DNA of 64,000 nt. Source: Streptomyces longhuiensis (GTDB lineage: Bacteria > Actinomycetota > Actinomycetes > Streptomycetales > Streptomycetaceae). How positions within the stretch are numbered: position 1 is the first letter of the stretch; each line of letters opens with the position of its first letter. The notes below the pieces were generated by a model. The model was not told the DNA's origin. It saw only the letters and a program-made list of their open reading frames with translations, and made no database searches. Of the stretch, positions 8,624-16,529 are shown piece by piece. Position numbers and translations under genes: made by a program. The stretch is from assembly GCF_020616555.1 (NCBI RefSeq), contig NZ_CP085173.1, positions 3,235,501-3,299,500 on the forward strand, read 5' to 3'.

Positions 8624-8837
8624 TCTTCCTCCAGGCCGGTCGGCTCTTGGGAGCCGTCACGATGAGTGCGCCGGCCGAGCAGCAATGAACGCCCATGACC
8701 GTCACATCACATCCTTTGGTCCGCCACCGTGCTCTGCCAGCCGGACTGCGCTGAACGTGACCGCTTGCGGGGCTGCTCCCACGAGCTCAGGACTGTTGCT
8801 GCCCGGCTTCTGCAGGACTCATGGGCATGGACGAGAC

Positions 8838-9009
8838 GTGCTGACGGACGACGGGGTCCGGCTCCGGGCGACCCGGGTCGGCGAAGGGCGAAGGTGCTCC
8901 AGCGGTGTTCTGCCTTGGCGGGCCCGGGATGTGGGACACCCTTGCGGATGTGGACACCCTTGGGGATGTGGCCGAGCTGCCGGCCGTTACAAGGCGGCCC
9001 CTTGAGTGA
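8838..9009 (+). pseudogene. Decayed N-terminal fragment of an alpha/beta-hydrolase (proline iminopeptidase-like)
   Basis: The forward strand reads VLTDDGVRLRATRVGEG. After a frame change it continues GEGAPAVFCLGGPGMWDTLA and then DVAELPAV. This matches the start of proline-iminopeptidase-like hydrolases (DGVRL, then HGGPG, then WD). The frame change coincides with a tandem 7-bp duplication (GGCGAAG twice, near 8880-8893). Downstream, an 18-bp unit (ACACCCTTGCGGATGTGG) is tandemly repeated near 8936-8971, inserting DTLADV. The reading frame stops at 9009 with no catalytic core beyond it. The fragment is too short to be functional. The rest of 8624-9163 shows no gene, only the repeat noted separately. 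Confidence 0.55.
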
Positions 9010-9034
9010 TCCGGGGGCCCGATCCGACGGCCCA

Positions 9035-9085
9035 CGGCCCACAGGCGGCCCAACCGCCTGACGGCCCACAGACGGCCCAACCGCC
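9035..9085. repeat. Short direct repeat, 24 bp twice
   Basis: CGGCCCACAGGCGGCCCAAC followed by CGCC at 9035-9058 recurs at 9062-9085 with one mismatch. It lies in the gene-free stretch between the hydrolase remnant and the glnA2 stop codon, and adds to the impression of a decaying junction. Confidence 0.7.
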
Positions 9086-9164
9086 GGCTCACGCGACGGG
9101 GCCGCCGGTCACAGACCGACGGCCCCAGAGGCTCGACGCGGCGCGAAACCGCTCTGACCTGCCC

Positions 9165-10526
9165 TTACAGCACCGGCAGGTTCTTCCGCAGCTCGAACGC
9201 GGTCACCTCGGAGCGGTACTCCTCCCACTCCTGCTTCTTGTTGCGCAGGAAGAAGTCGTACACGTGCTCGCCCAGCGTCTCGGCGACGAGTTCACTGCGC
9301 TCCATGAGGGCGATGGCCTCGCCGAGGTTCTGCGGCAGCGGCTCGATGCCCATGGCGCGGCGCTCGGCGTCGGACAGGGCCCACACGTCGTCGTCGGCGC
9401 CCGGCGGGAGCTCGTAGCCCTCCTCGATGCCCTTCAGTCCGGCGGCGAGCAGCACGGCGTACGTCAGGTACGGGTTCGCGCCCGAGTCGATGGAGCGGAC
9501 CTCGACGCGCGCGGAGCCCGTCTTGCCGGGCTTGTACATCGGGACGCGGATCAGGGCCGAGCGGTTGTTGTGGCCCCAGCAGATGTACGAGGGGGCCTCG
9601 CCGCCGGCGCCGGCCGTGCGGCCGCCGCCGCCCCAAATGCGCTTGTACGAGTTGACCCACTGGTTGGTGACGGCGGAGATCTCGGCGGCGTGCTTGAGCA
9701 GGCCGGCGATGAAGGAGCGGCCGACCTTGGACAGCTGGTACTCGGAACCGGACTCGTAGAACGCGTTGCGGTCGCCCTCGAAGAGGGAGAGGTGCGTGTG
9801 CATGCCGGAGCCGGGGTGGTCGGAGAACGGCTTCGGCATGAAGGTCGCCTGCACGCCCTGCTCCAGCGCCACCTGCTTCATGACCAGACGGAACGTCATG
9901 ATGTTGTCGGCCGTGGAGAGCGCGTCCGCGTACCGCAGGTCGATCTCCTGCTGGCCGGGGGCGCCCTCGTGGTGGCTGAACTCGACCGAGATGCCCATGG
10001 ATTCGAGCATGGTGATCGCCTGGCGGCGGAAGTCCATGCCGACGTTCTGCGGGGTGTGGTCGAAGTAGCCGGAGTTGTCGGCCGGGGTGGGACGTGAGCC
10101 GTCGAGCGGCTTGTCCTTGAGGAGGAAGAACTCGATCTCGGGGTGCGTGTAGAAGGTGAAGCCCAGGTCCGAGGTCTTGGCCAGGGCCCGCTTCAGCACA
10201 TAGCGCGGGTCCGCGAACGACGGGGAGCCGTCGGGCATCAGGATGTCGCAGAACATCCGCGCGGTGCCGGGGGCCTCGGCACGCCAGGGCAGCACCTGGA
10301 ACGTCGACGGATCAGGCTTGGCGATCATGTCGGACTCGTACACACGGGCGAAGCCCTCGATCGCGGAGCCGTCGAAGCCGATGCCCTCGTCGAAGGCCTG
10401 CTCCAGTTCCGCCGGGGCCACGGCCACCGACTTCAGGAAGCCGAGGACATCCGTGAACCACAGGCGGACGAACCGGATATCCCGCTCCTCGAGCGTCCGG
10501 AGCACGAATTCCTGCTGCTTGTCCAT
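9165..10526 (-). CDS. glnA2: Glutamine synthetase-like ligase GlnA2 (probable gamma-glutamylpolyamine synthetase)
   Basis: This 453-residue type I glutamine-synthetase-fold enzyme begins MDKQQEFVLRTLEERDIRFV. It shows GIGFDGSAIEGF, the metal-binding EIEFF, the HHEGAPGQQEID segment, the HTHLSLF substrate motif and RVEVRSIDSGANPY. The adenylylation-site tyrosine motif of GlnA1 (NLYDLPPEE type) is not present at its usual place, where ELPPGADDDVW is found. Length and sequence fit actinobacterial GlnA2, reported in S. coelicolor to glutamylate polyamines rather than ammonia; that specificity is taken from the literature, not visible here. The ATG at 10526 follows GGAAG. Its last 32 bases are duplicated at 7321-7352. 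Confidence 0.9.
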   Translation of the reverse strand: MDKQQEFVLRTLEERDIRFVRLWFTDVLGFLKSVAVAPAELEQAFDEGIGFDGSAIEGFARVYESDMIAKPDPSTFQVLPWRAEAPGTARMFCDILMPDGSPSFADPRYVLKRALAKTSDLGFTFYTHPEIEFFLLKDKPLDGSRPTPADNSGYFDHTPQNVGMDFRRQAITMLESMGISVEFSHHEGAPGQQEIDLRYADALSTADNIMTFRLVMKQVALEQGVQATFMPKPFSDHPGSGMHTHLSLFEGDRNAFYESGSEYQLSKVGRSFIAGLLKHAAEISAVTNQWVNSYKRIWGGGGRTAGAGGEAPSYICWGHNNRSALIRVPMYKPGKTGSARVEVRSIDSGANPYLTYAVLLAAGLKGIEEGYELPPGADDDVWALSDAERRAMGIEPLPQNLGEAIALMERSELVAETLGEHVYDFFLRNKKQEWEEYRSEVTAFELRKNLPVL

Positions 10527-10846
10527 CTTCCGCTTCCACCCATCCTTGCTGGTCAGGCCGCCTGCGTCCGCGCCCTGCGGGACACCGTCGGCAGGCTCCT
10601 GAGCATCCCACCACATCACCGTTTCATGCGCGTTGCCGACCTTGATCGACTGGCCGACCCGGGACCGAACATCGTGCGAACGGCAGATGTATACGACTCC
10701 GTGCCCATAGTGCCTGCTGGGGCCCCTCGTCCCATAGTCCCTGCCGCCCGGAGCACCGGCTACACGGCATGGCAACAGCCCCGTACTCCCCACTACGATC
10801 AGCGGACCCGTTCAGCCGTCCCGTCCCTTTCCCAGAAGGACTCACC

Positions 10847-11509
10847 ATGGGTTCCGCCAAGAACACCGGCACCGCGTCGCGCAAGGCCCGGATAGAGGAG
10901 ATGCGCCGCGCCGAGCGCTCCCGCGAGCGCCTGCGCCGTGTCCTCGTGATCGTGGTGAGCGCCGTCGTCGTCGTGTGCCTCGCCGGATTCGGGGCGTGGG
11001 CCCTCATGAAGGGTGACGACTCCAAGGGCGGGACGGACGCGAAGTCGGGGGCCGGGTCGTTCAAGACCGGCTCGGACGGCGTGAAGACCTGGACGGGGAA
11101 GCTTGCCCGCAACCACGTCGCGAAGAAGGTGACGTACCCGATGACGCCGCCGGTGGGCGGGGACCACAACCAGGTCTGGATGAACTGCAACGGCGACGTC
11201 TACAAGAAGCCGATCCCGAACGAGAACGCGGTGCACGCCCTGGAGCACGGCGCGGTCTGGGTGACGTACACGGACAAGGCCGACCCGGGCGACGTGCAGA
11301 AGCTCGCGGCGAAGGTCCGCCAGACGCCGTACTCGCTGATGAGCCCGGACCAGGACCAGAAGGACCCGATCATGTTGAGCGCCTGGGGTCACCAGCGGAC
11401 CGTGAAGAGCGCCACCGACCCGGACGTGGCCTCGTTCTTCTCGACGTTCGTCCAGGGCAAGCAGACCCCCGAGCCGGGTGCCGCCTGCACCAACGGCCTG
11501 TCCCAGTGA
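10847..11509 (+). CDS. Membrane-anchored DUF3105 protein
   Basis: This 220-residue protein has a basic N-terminus, one transmembrane helix (about residues 36-58) and an extracytoplasmic DUF3105 domain. The conserved core is YPMTPPVGGDHNQVWMNC and then ENAVHALEHGAVWVTY, with several His residues and paired Cys residues (MNCNG and AACTNG). The ATG at 10847 follows AGAAGGA. The next gene, a DUF305 protein, overlaps its stop codon by four bases, so the two are co-translated. The His/Cys-rich pattern is compatible with metal binding, possibly copper, but this is inference. Confidence 0.8.
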   Translation: MGSAKNTGTASRKARIEEMRRAERSRERLRRVLVIVVSAVVVVCLAGFGAWALMKGDDSKGGTDAKSGAGSFKTGSDGVKTWTGKLARNHVAKKVTYPMTPPVGGDHNQVWMNCNGDVYKKPIPNENAVHALEHGAVWVTYTDKADPGDVQKLAAKVRQTPYSLMSPDQDQKDPIMLSAWGHQRTVKSATDPDVASFFSTFVQGKQTPEPGAACTNGLSQ

Positions 11510-12123
11510 GGCGCGCGGCCTGGATCGCGCCGGCCGTGGCGGCGGTGCTCGTCGCGGCCGGGGCGGTCACGTACGCGGTCGCCGACGGGGACGGCGGCGG
11601 TTCGTCGGCCGTTCGGGTGCCGGGCGCCGAGTCCGCCGACGCCGGGTTCGCGCGGGACATGGCGGTCCACCACCAGCAGGCCGTCGAGATGTCGTACATC
11701 GTGCGTGACAGCACGGATGACGAGGAGGTGCGCCGCCTCGCCTACGACATCGCGCAGACGCAGGCCAACCAGCGGGGCATGCTGCTCGGCTGGCTCGACC
11801 TGTGGGGGCTGCCGAAGGTGTCCGCGAAGCCGCCGATGTCCTGGATGGGCATGGGTGACATGCCGCCGGGACAGGACGGCGCGCTGATGCCGGGCATGGC
11901 CACGAACACACAGCTCGACGAGCTCCGCAAGGCGAACGGCAAGCGGGCCGAGGTGCTGTACCTCCAGCTGATGACCGCGCACCACAAGGGCGGCGTCCAT
12001 ATGGCCGAGGGGTGCGTCGAGCGCTGCAAGGTCGGGGTGGAGAAGCGGCTCGCGGCGGGCATGGTCGCCTCGCAGAAGTCTGAAATCGACCTGATGGCGG
12101 GGATGTTGAAGGACCGGTCGTAG
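11506..12123 (+). CDS. Exported DUF305 protein (CopM-like, possible metal binding)
   Basis: This 205-residue protein has an N-terminal membrane or signal segment (residues 4-25) and two copies of the DUF305 four-helix motif: FARDMAVHHQQAVEMSYIV near residue 47 and LQLMTAHHKGGVHMAEGCVE near residue 157. A Met-rich linker (MSWMGMGDMPPGQDGALMPG) joins them. The HH and Met clusters resemble those of the periplasmic copper-binding CopM-type proteins. The GTG start overlaps the DUF3105 stop (GTGA). A role in extracytoplasmic metal handling together with the DUF3105 partner is the best guess. Confidence 0.82.
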   Translation: MRRAAWIAPAVAAVLVAAGAVTYAVADGDGGGSSAVRVPGAESADAGFARDMAVHHQQAVEMSYIVRDSTDDEEVRRLAYDIAQTQANQRGMLLGWLDLWGLPKVSAKPPMSWMGMGDMPPGQDGALMPGMATNTQLDELRKANGKRAEVLYLQLMTAHHKGGVHMAEGCVERCKVGVEKRLAAGMVASQKSEIDLMAGMLKDRS

Positions 12124-12128
12124 GCAGG

Positions 12129-12148
12129 GGGACCCCAGACGGGGTCCC
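12129..12148 (+). terminator. Hairpin after the DUF305 gene
   Basis: GGGACCCC and GGGGTCCC form a perfect 8-bp stem around AGAC, 6 bases after the stop codon. There is no U-tract, as is common in Streptomyces. Confidence 0.6.
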
Positions 12149-12337
12149 GGGAACCCCCGCCCCGATCACGTACCGCCCCAAATCGCCCTCGGATGGCGTT
12201 CCTTGGGCTCTTCTTGGCGCTTCCATTCCCCTTGCATGAACGGTTCGGCGCAACAGTGATCAGTTGCGTGCCCAGGTCGACCTGGTGCACGCGCATCACA
12301 GTCGCCACACGCGACGAACCACATCGCAGGGGGTTGT

Positions 12338-14284
12338 ATGAGATCCACCCGTGCCGCGGCCCGCGCCGGGCTCAGCCTGGCAGCGACACTGCCACTGCTC
12401 GCCGGCGCGCTCGCCATCGCAGCACCCGTCGCCCAGGCCGACCCGAACCCGGGCGCCCGCGACGCACTGACCGGCACCAAGCCGCTGTGGGCCACGGCCA
12501 AGGCCGACCAGGGTGCCACGTCGAACAGCTCCACCGTGCACGCCCGCGTCTACCTCGCGGGGCGTGACGCGGCGGGCCTCGCGGCGTACGCGAAGGCCGT
12601 GTCCGACCCGCAGTCGGCGTCGTACGGCAAGTACCTCAGCGCCAAGCAGGCCCAGGCCCGCTTCGGCGCGACCAAGGCGCAGATAGCCGAGGTCACGAAG
12701 TGGCTCGAGTCCTCGGGCCTCACCGTGACCGACGTCAGCAAGCACTACATCTCCGTCTCGGGCGAAGTCGCCGCCGCCGAGAAGGCGTTCGGCGCCCAGC
12801 TGCACAACTACACCAAGGGCAAGCACACCTACCGCGCGCCCACGGCCGCCGCGACGGTGCCCGCGTCCCTCAACGGCGCGGTCCTCACCGTGACCGGCCT
12901 GGACAGCGCGCCGCACAAGGCGGACCACGACGAGACGCTGCCGCCGCCGGACGCCGTGTTCCACAACGCCGGCCCCTTCTCGTCGTACTACGGCTCGAAG
13001 ACGGCGAGCACCCTGCCGTCCGCGTACGGCCAGAAGGCCCCGTACGCCGTGAAGGGCTACACCGGCAAGCAGCTGCGGGCGGCCTACGGCGCCGGCAAGA
13101 AGACCGGCAAGGGGGTCCGTGTCGCCATCACCGACGCGTACGCCTCGCCGACCATCGCGAAGGACGCGGCCACCTACGCCAAGCGCAACGGTGACGCGGC
13201 CTACCGCAGCGGCCAGTTGAAGCAGGTCCTGCCCGCGGACTACACCAAGACCGAGGAGTGCGGGGCGTCCGGCTGGTACGGCGAGGAGACCCTCGACGTC
13301 GAGGCCGTGCACGCCGTGGCTCCCGCGGCCGACATCACCTACGTCGGCGCCGCGTCCTGCTACGACGACGCGCTGCTCGACTCGCTCGGCAAGATCGTCG
13401 ACGGCCACCTCGCCGACATCGTGTCGAACTCGTGGGGCGACATCGAGGCCAACCAGACCCCCGACCTCGCCGCCGCGTACGACCAGATCTTCCAGTACGG
13501 CGCGATCGAGGGCATCGGCTTCTACTTCTCGTCCGGCGACAACGGCGACGAGGTGGCGCACACCGGCACGAAGCAGGTCGACGTGCCCGCCAACTCGGCG
13601 TGGGTGACGTCCGTCGGCGGTACGTCGCTGGCCGTCGGCAAGGGCGACAAGTACCAGTTCGAGACCGGCTGGGGCACGCTGAAGGCCAACCTGTCGGCCG
13701 ACGGCAAGAGCTGGGACGCCTTCCCCGGGGCGTACACCTCGGGTGCGGGCGGCGGCACCAGCAAGACGGTGAAGCAGCCGTTCTACCAGAGCGGTGTCGT
13801 GCCGAACTCGCTGGCGCGCGCCAACGGCGGCTCGCAGAAGATGCGTACGGTGCCGGACATCTCCGCGGTGGCCGACCCGAACACCGGCTTCCTCGTCGGC
13901 CAGTCGCAGACGTTCCCCGACGGCTCGCTCAAGTACGACGAGTACCGCATCGGCGGCACGTCGCTGGCGGCGCCCGTCATCGCGGGTGTGCAGGCGCTGG
14001 TCCAGGAGGCCCGCGGCGGGCACGCGCTCGGCTTCGCCAACCCGGCGATCTACGACCGTTCCGGTTCGAAGATCTACCACGACGTGACGGACAAGCCGAA
14101 CGGTCATGACCTCGCGGTGGTCCGTGTCGACTACGCGAACGGGTTCGACGCGGCCGACGGCCTGCTGACCTCCCTGCGCAGCCTCGGCAAGGACAGCTCG
14201 CTCAAGGCCGTCCGCGGCTACGACGACGTGACGGGTGTCGGCTCGCCGGCGCCGGGCTATGTGACGTCCTTCGGGCGTCGCTGA
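12338..14284 (+). CDS. Secreted S53 family serine-carboxyl peptidase (sedolisin/pro-kumamolisin)
   Basis: This 648-residue exoprotease precursor has a signal peptide (cleavage after APVAQA, near residue 34). An activation prodomain follows (VHARVYLAGRDAAGLAAYAK, YGKYLSAKQAQARFGA), and then the S53 catalytic domain. The catalytic residues are visible: Glu316 and Asp320 in EETLD, the oxyanion Asp368 in SNSWGD, and Ser542 in GGTSLAAP. The C-terminal Asp-rich calcium region reads VTGVGSPAPG. Such enzymes cleave proteins in acidic surroundings after self-processing. The gene stands alone, with 214 bp upstream and a perfect terminator downstream. Its length is normal for the family. Confidence 0.93.
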   Translation: MRSTRAAARAGLSLAATLPLLAGALAIAAPVAQADPNPGARDALTGTKPLWATAKADQGATSNSSTVHARVYLAGRDAAGLAAYAKAVSDPQSASYGKYLSAKQAQARFGATKAQIAEVTKWLESSGLTVTDVSKHYISVSGEVAAAEKAFGAQLHNYTKGKHTYRAPTAAATVPASLNGAVLTVTGLDSAPHKADHDETLPPPDAVFHNAGPFSSYYGSKTASTLPSAYGQKAPYAVKGYTGKQLRAAYGAGKKTGKGVRVAITDAYASPTIAKDAATYAKRNGDAAYRSGQLKQVLPADYTKTEECGASGWYGEETLDVEAVHAVAPAADITYVGAASCYDDALLDSLGKIVDGHLADIVSNSWGDIEANQTPDLAAAYDQIFQYGAIEGIGFYFSSGDNGDEVAHTGTKQVDVPANSAWVTSVGGTSLAVGKGDKYQFETGWGTLKANLSADGKSWDAFPGAYTSGAGGGTSKTVKQPFYQSGVVPNSLARANGGSQKMRTVPDISAVADPNTGFLVGQSQTFPDGSLKYDEYRIGGTSLAAPVIAGVQALVQEARGGHALGFANPAIYDRSGSKIYHDVTDKPNGHDLAVVRVDYANGFDAADGLLTSLRSLGKDSSLKAVRGYDDVTGVGSPAPGYVTSFGRR

Positions 14285-14295
14285 CCCCGAGAAGA

Positions 14296-14335
14296 GCGGC
14301 GCCCGTCCCGGGGACGTCCCCGGGACGGGCGCCGC
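14296..14335. terminator. Perfect 40-bp inverted repeat between convergent genes
   Basis: GCGGCGCCCGTCCCGGGGA and its exact reverse complement flank a two-base centre. The structure lies between the sedolisin stop (14284) and the stop of the convergent beta-helix gene (14356), and probably ends transcripts from both sides. Confidence 0.85.
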
Positions 14336-14355
14336 CCTCAATTCCCCTCCACCGG

Positions 14356-16353
14356 CTACTGCTTGACGACCCTCAGGTCGTCGCACCAGCCGCTTCCCTT
14401 ACCGGTGCGGGTGTAGCAGTAGAGGGTCGCCGAGGTATTGGTGGCGCCCGTGGTGAAGGTGATGCTGCCGGTGCGCCACCCGAAGCCGCTGAAGGCCGGG
14501 ATCCGGGTCTCGGTCCCGCCGAAGTTCTTCACGCCCACGGCGAGTTGGGTGTCGTACGCGTCGACGCGCCCCCAGCCGGAGAGCGTGTACGTGGTGTTCG
14601 GCGCGACGGTGATCTTCTGCTCGGCCGTGCTCGGGGTCCCCGAGACGCGCAGGCTGGAGCCGCCCCCGTGCGGATTCGCGGTGTCGGCCGCGACGGCCCC
14701 CGAAGGCACCCAGGGCGGGACGCCCGTCTCGAAGCCGGGATCGGCGACCAGGTTGGTCCCGCCCGAACAGGCGGCGTCATCGAACGCGGAGACCTGGTGG
14801 GCGCCGATGTCGGGACGACAGGCGACCGGAGCGGGAGAGCCGAAGTAGTCCTTGCCGCCGGAGCCGGTGGTGACCTGCCCGGCGCCGCGTGCCGGGGATC
14901 CGGCCTTCAGCTCGTACCCCGCGGGATCGGCGGAGCCCGGGTCGGCGAGGAGCGGGTCGGCGGTCACCTTGCCGGGGTCGGCGGGCTCGGACGCCGGGTG
15001 GTTGCCGTACATGACGTTGTCGCGCCAGGTGTGCTCGGCGGGCTTGCCGCCGTAGCCGCCGGTGCCGAGGTTGTAGAAGATGTTGTTGCTCCACAGCGTG
15101 GTGGACGCGCCACCGCTGCTCTCCACGACGGACGTGGTGGAACCGGCACCCATGTAGAAGGTGTTGTTGAGGATCTGGGCGGCCGCGTCGCCGACGGCGT
15201 ACAGGATGCGCGAGCCGTCGTCGACGGAGAGGTTGTAACGCGCGACCGTGCCGGCCGTGTCGGCGCCGCTGCCGCAGGCCCCGCACAGCAGCAGGAAGCC
15301 ACCCTCGTTGTCGTGGCTGTAGTTGTACTGGAAGAGGGCGCCGCGCGTGCCGAAGTCGGCGTCGAAGGCCATGCCGTCGTTCATGCCCGCCTTGCGCCGC
15401 ACATGGTGGACCTCGTTGTACTGGAAGACGGTCCCGTCACTGTTGATGGTCCACAGGCCCGCGTTGTTGCCGGCCGAGCGCATCCAGATGTCGTAGGCCT
15501 CGTTGTGCTCGGCCAGCGCGTCCCGGGTCACGCGGACGACCATGCCGTCGCCGCCGATGTCGTGGATCTTGTTGCCGCGGAACACGACACGCGTACTCGC
15601 CGTCCACGCGGGACCGCCGGTGCAGCCGTAGACGGCGCGGCAGGCCCAGCTGGACTGGGTGGTCAGGCCCTCGCGGTCGACCTTGTAGATCTCGCTGTCC
15701 TCGACGAGTACGTCGTCGAAGCGGGTCGGCGTCGCGGTGCCGGAGACACGGAACTGGATGCCGTTGCTGCTCTTGGTGTCGCCGCCGTTGACGTCGTGGA
15801 CGTAGACGTCGTCGAGGACGTAGTGGGTGCCGGTGCCGTGGTCGGCGAGCTCGACGAGGATGCCGTTGCGCTCGGCGTCCGTGGCGCCCTTGTTGGTGAC
15901 CTCCAGACCGCGGATCTCCCACTGCTCGACATTGAGCAGATGGACGGCGGCGTAGACGGTGCCACCGCCCTCGATCACGGGCCGGGCGCCGCCGGAGCCG
16001 TAGGGGGCGACCCTGACGGGGGCGGCCGCGGAGCCCGATCCGGTGGGCTTGAGCTGACCGCGGCAGGTGGCTCCGCGCTTGAAGTAGAGCCGGTCGCCGG
16101 GCCCGTAGGTGACGGCGTTGGCCGCGGCGAGGCTGTTGTAGGGCGCGGCGAGGCTGCCGTCGCCGTTCGCTGCGGCGGAGCAGTCCACGTAATAGGGGGT
16201 GCTCGCGGACTGCGAGGGGTGCGGCGGATGGCCGGGCTGCGCGGACCCGGCGGCCTGGGCGCCCGGCGGGGAGACGAGGGCGGAGGCGGCGAGCGCGAGA
16301 CCGGCCGCGAGCGTGGTGCAGGCTCTTCGGAGCCCGGATGTAACCGGTGCCAT
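14356..16353 (-). CDS. Secreted right-handed beta-helix protein with C-terminal carbohydrate-binding-like domain
   Basis: This 665-residue protein has a signal peptide (cleavage after GAQA) and a large parallel beta-helix. The helix shows the typical repeats of Asn-rich turns (VFRGNKIHDIGGDG, NAGLWTINSDGTVFQYNEVH, LFQYNYSHDNEGGFLL). A linker leads to about 130 residues starting NLVADPGFETGVPPW that look like a carbohydrate-binding beta-sandwich. The fold is that of pectate lyases and polysaccharide lyases/hydrolases; no catalytic site can be fixed by eye. The ATG at 16353 follows AGGAG. CGGTTACAT repeats upstream and inside codons 3-6 tie it to the LacI-controlled locus downstream. It is probably the extracellular depolymerase of that system. 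Confidence 0.82.
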   Translation of the reverse strand: MAPVTSGLRRACTTLAAGLALAASALVSPPGAQAAGSAQPGHPPHPSQSASTPYYVDCSAAANGDGSLAAPYNSLAAANAVTYGPGDRLYFKRGATCRGQLKPTGSGSAAAPVRVAPYGSGGARPVIEGGGTVYAAVHLLNVEQWEIRGLEVTNKGATDAERNGILVELADHGTGTHYVLDDVYVHDVNGGDTKSSNGIQFRVSGTATPTRFDDVLVEDSEIYKVDREGLTTQSSWACRAVYGCTGGPAWTASTRVVFRGNKIHDIGGDGMVVRVTRDALAEHNEAYDIWMRSAGNNAGLWTINSDGTVFQYNEVHHVRRKAGMNDGMAFDADFGTRGALFQYNYSHDNEGGFLLLCGACGSGADTAGTVARYNLSVDDGSRILYAVGDAAAQILNNTFYMGAGSTTSVVESSGGASTTLWSNNIFYNLGTGGYGGKPAEHTWRDNVMYGNHPASEPADPGKVTADPLLADPGSADPAGYELKAGSPARGAGQVTTGSGGKDYFGSPAPVACRPDIGAHQVSAFDDAACSGGTNLVADPGFETGVPPWVPSGAVAADTANPHGGGSSLRVSGTPSTAEQKITVAPNTTYTLSGWGRVDAYDTQLAVGVKNFGGTETRIPAFSGFGWRTGSITFTTGATNTSATLYCYTRTGKGSGWCDDLRVVKQ
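16337..16349. promoter_or_regulatory. Possible LacI-type half operator inside the beta-helix gene start
   Basis: The sequence GATGTAACCGGTG covers codons 3-6 of the gene transcribed leftward. It matches the arm of the palindrome at 17568-17579 and the two repeats at 16434-16458. It may simply reflect codon choice, so it is tentative. Confidence 0.35.
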
Positions 16354-16433
16354 TCTTACTCCTGGGGATGGGAGAGGAGTTCGGCAAGTACCGTGCCCAG
16401 CAAGGTGGTTGAGGTCAATGGGTCGGGCGGGAA

Positions 16434-16458
16434 ACGGTTACATCCACCGGTTACATTC
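16434..16458. promoter_or_regulatory. Tandem operator-like sites upstream of the beta-helix gene
   Basis: Two direct copies, ACGGTTACATCC and ACCGGTTACATTC, lie side by side about 80-105 bp upstream of the ATG at 16353. Reading leftward they are ATGTAACCGG-type half sites, the same core as the perfect palindrome GTAACCGGTTAC at 17568. They lie just upstream of a possible -35 (TTGACC on the minus strand near 16414-16419). They probably bind the LacI regulator encoded at 21370-22416. Confidence 0.6.
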
Positions 16459-16529
16459 ACCAGCCCCGCCACTCCCTCGACACCCCGTCGACCCCTCGGA
16501 TGAGCCGAGCCCCACTCCCCCGGACCCCC

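Noticed and set aside
9006..10097. A 363-codon plus-strand frame over glnA2
   Set aside because: It is the mirror of glnA2 codons. Long antisense frames are expected at about 72% GC.
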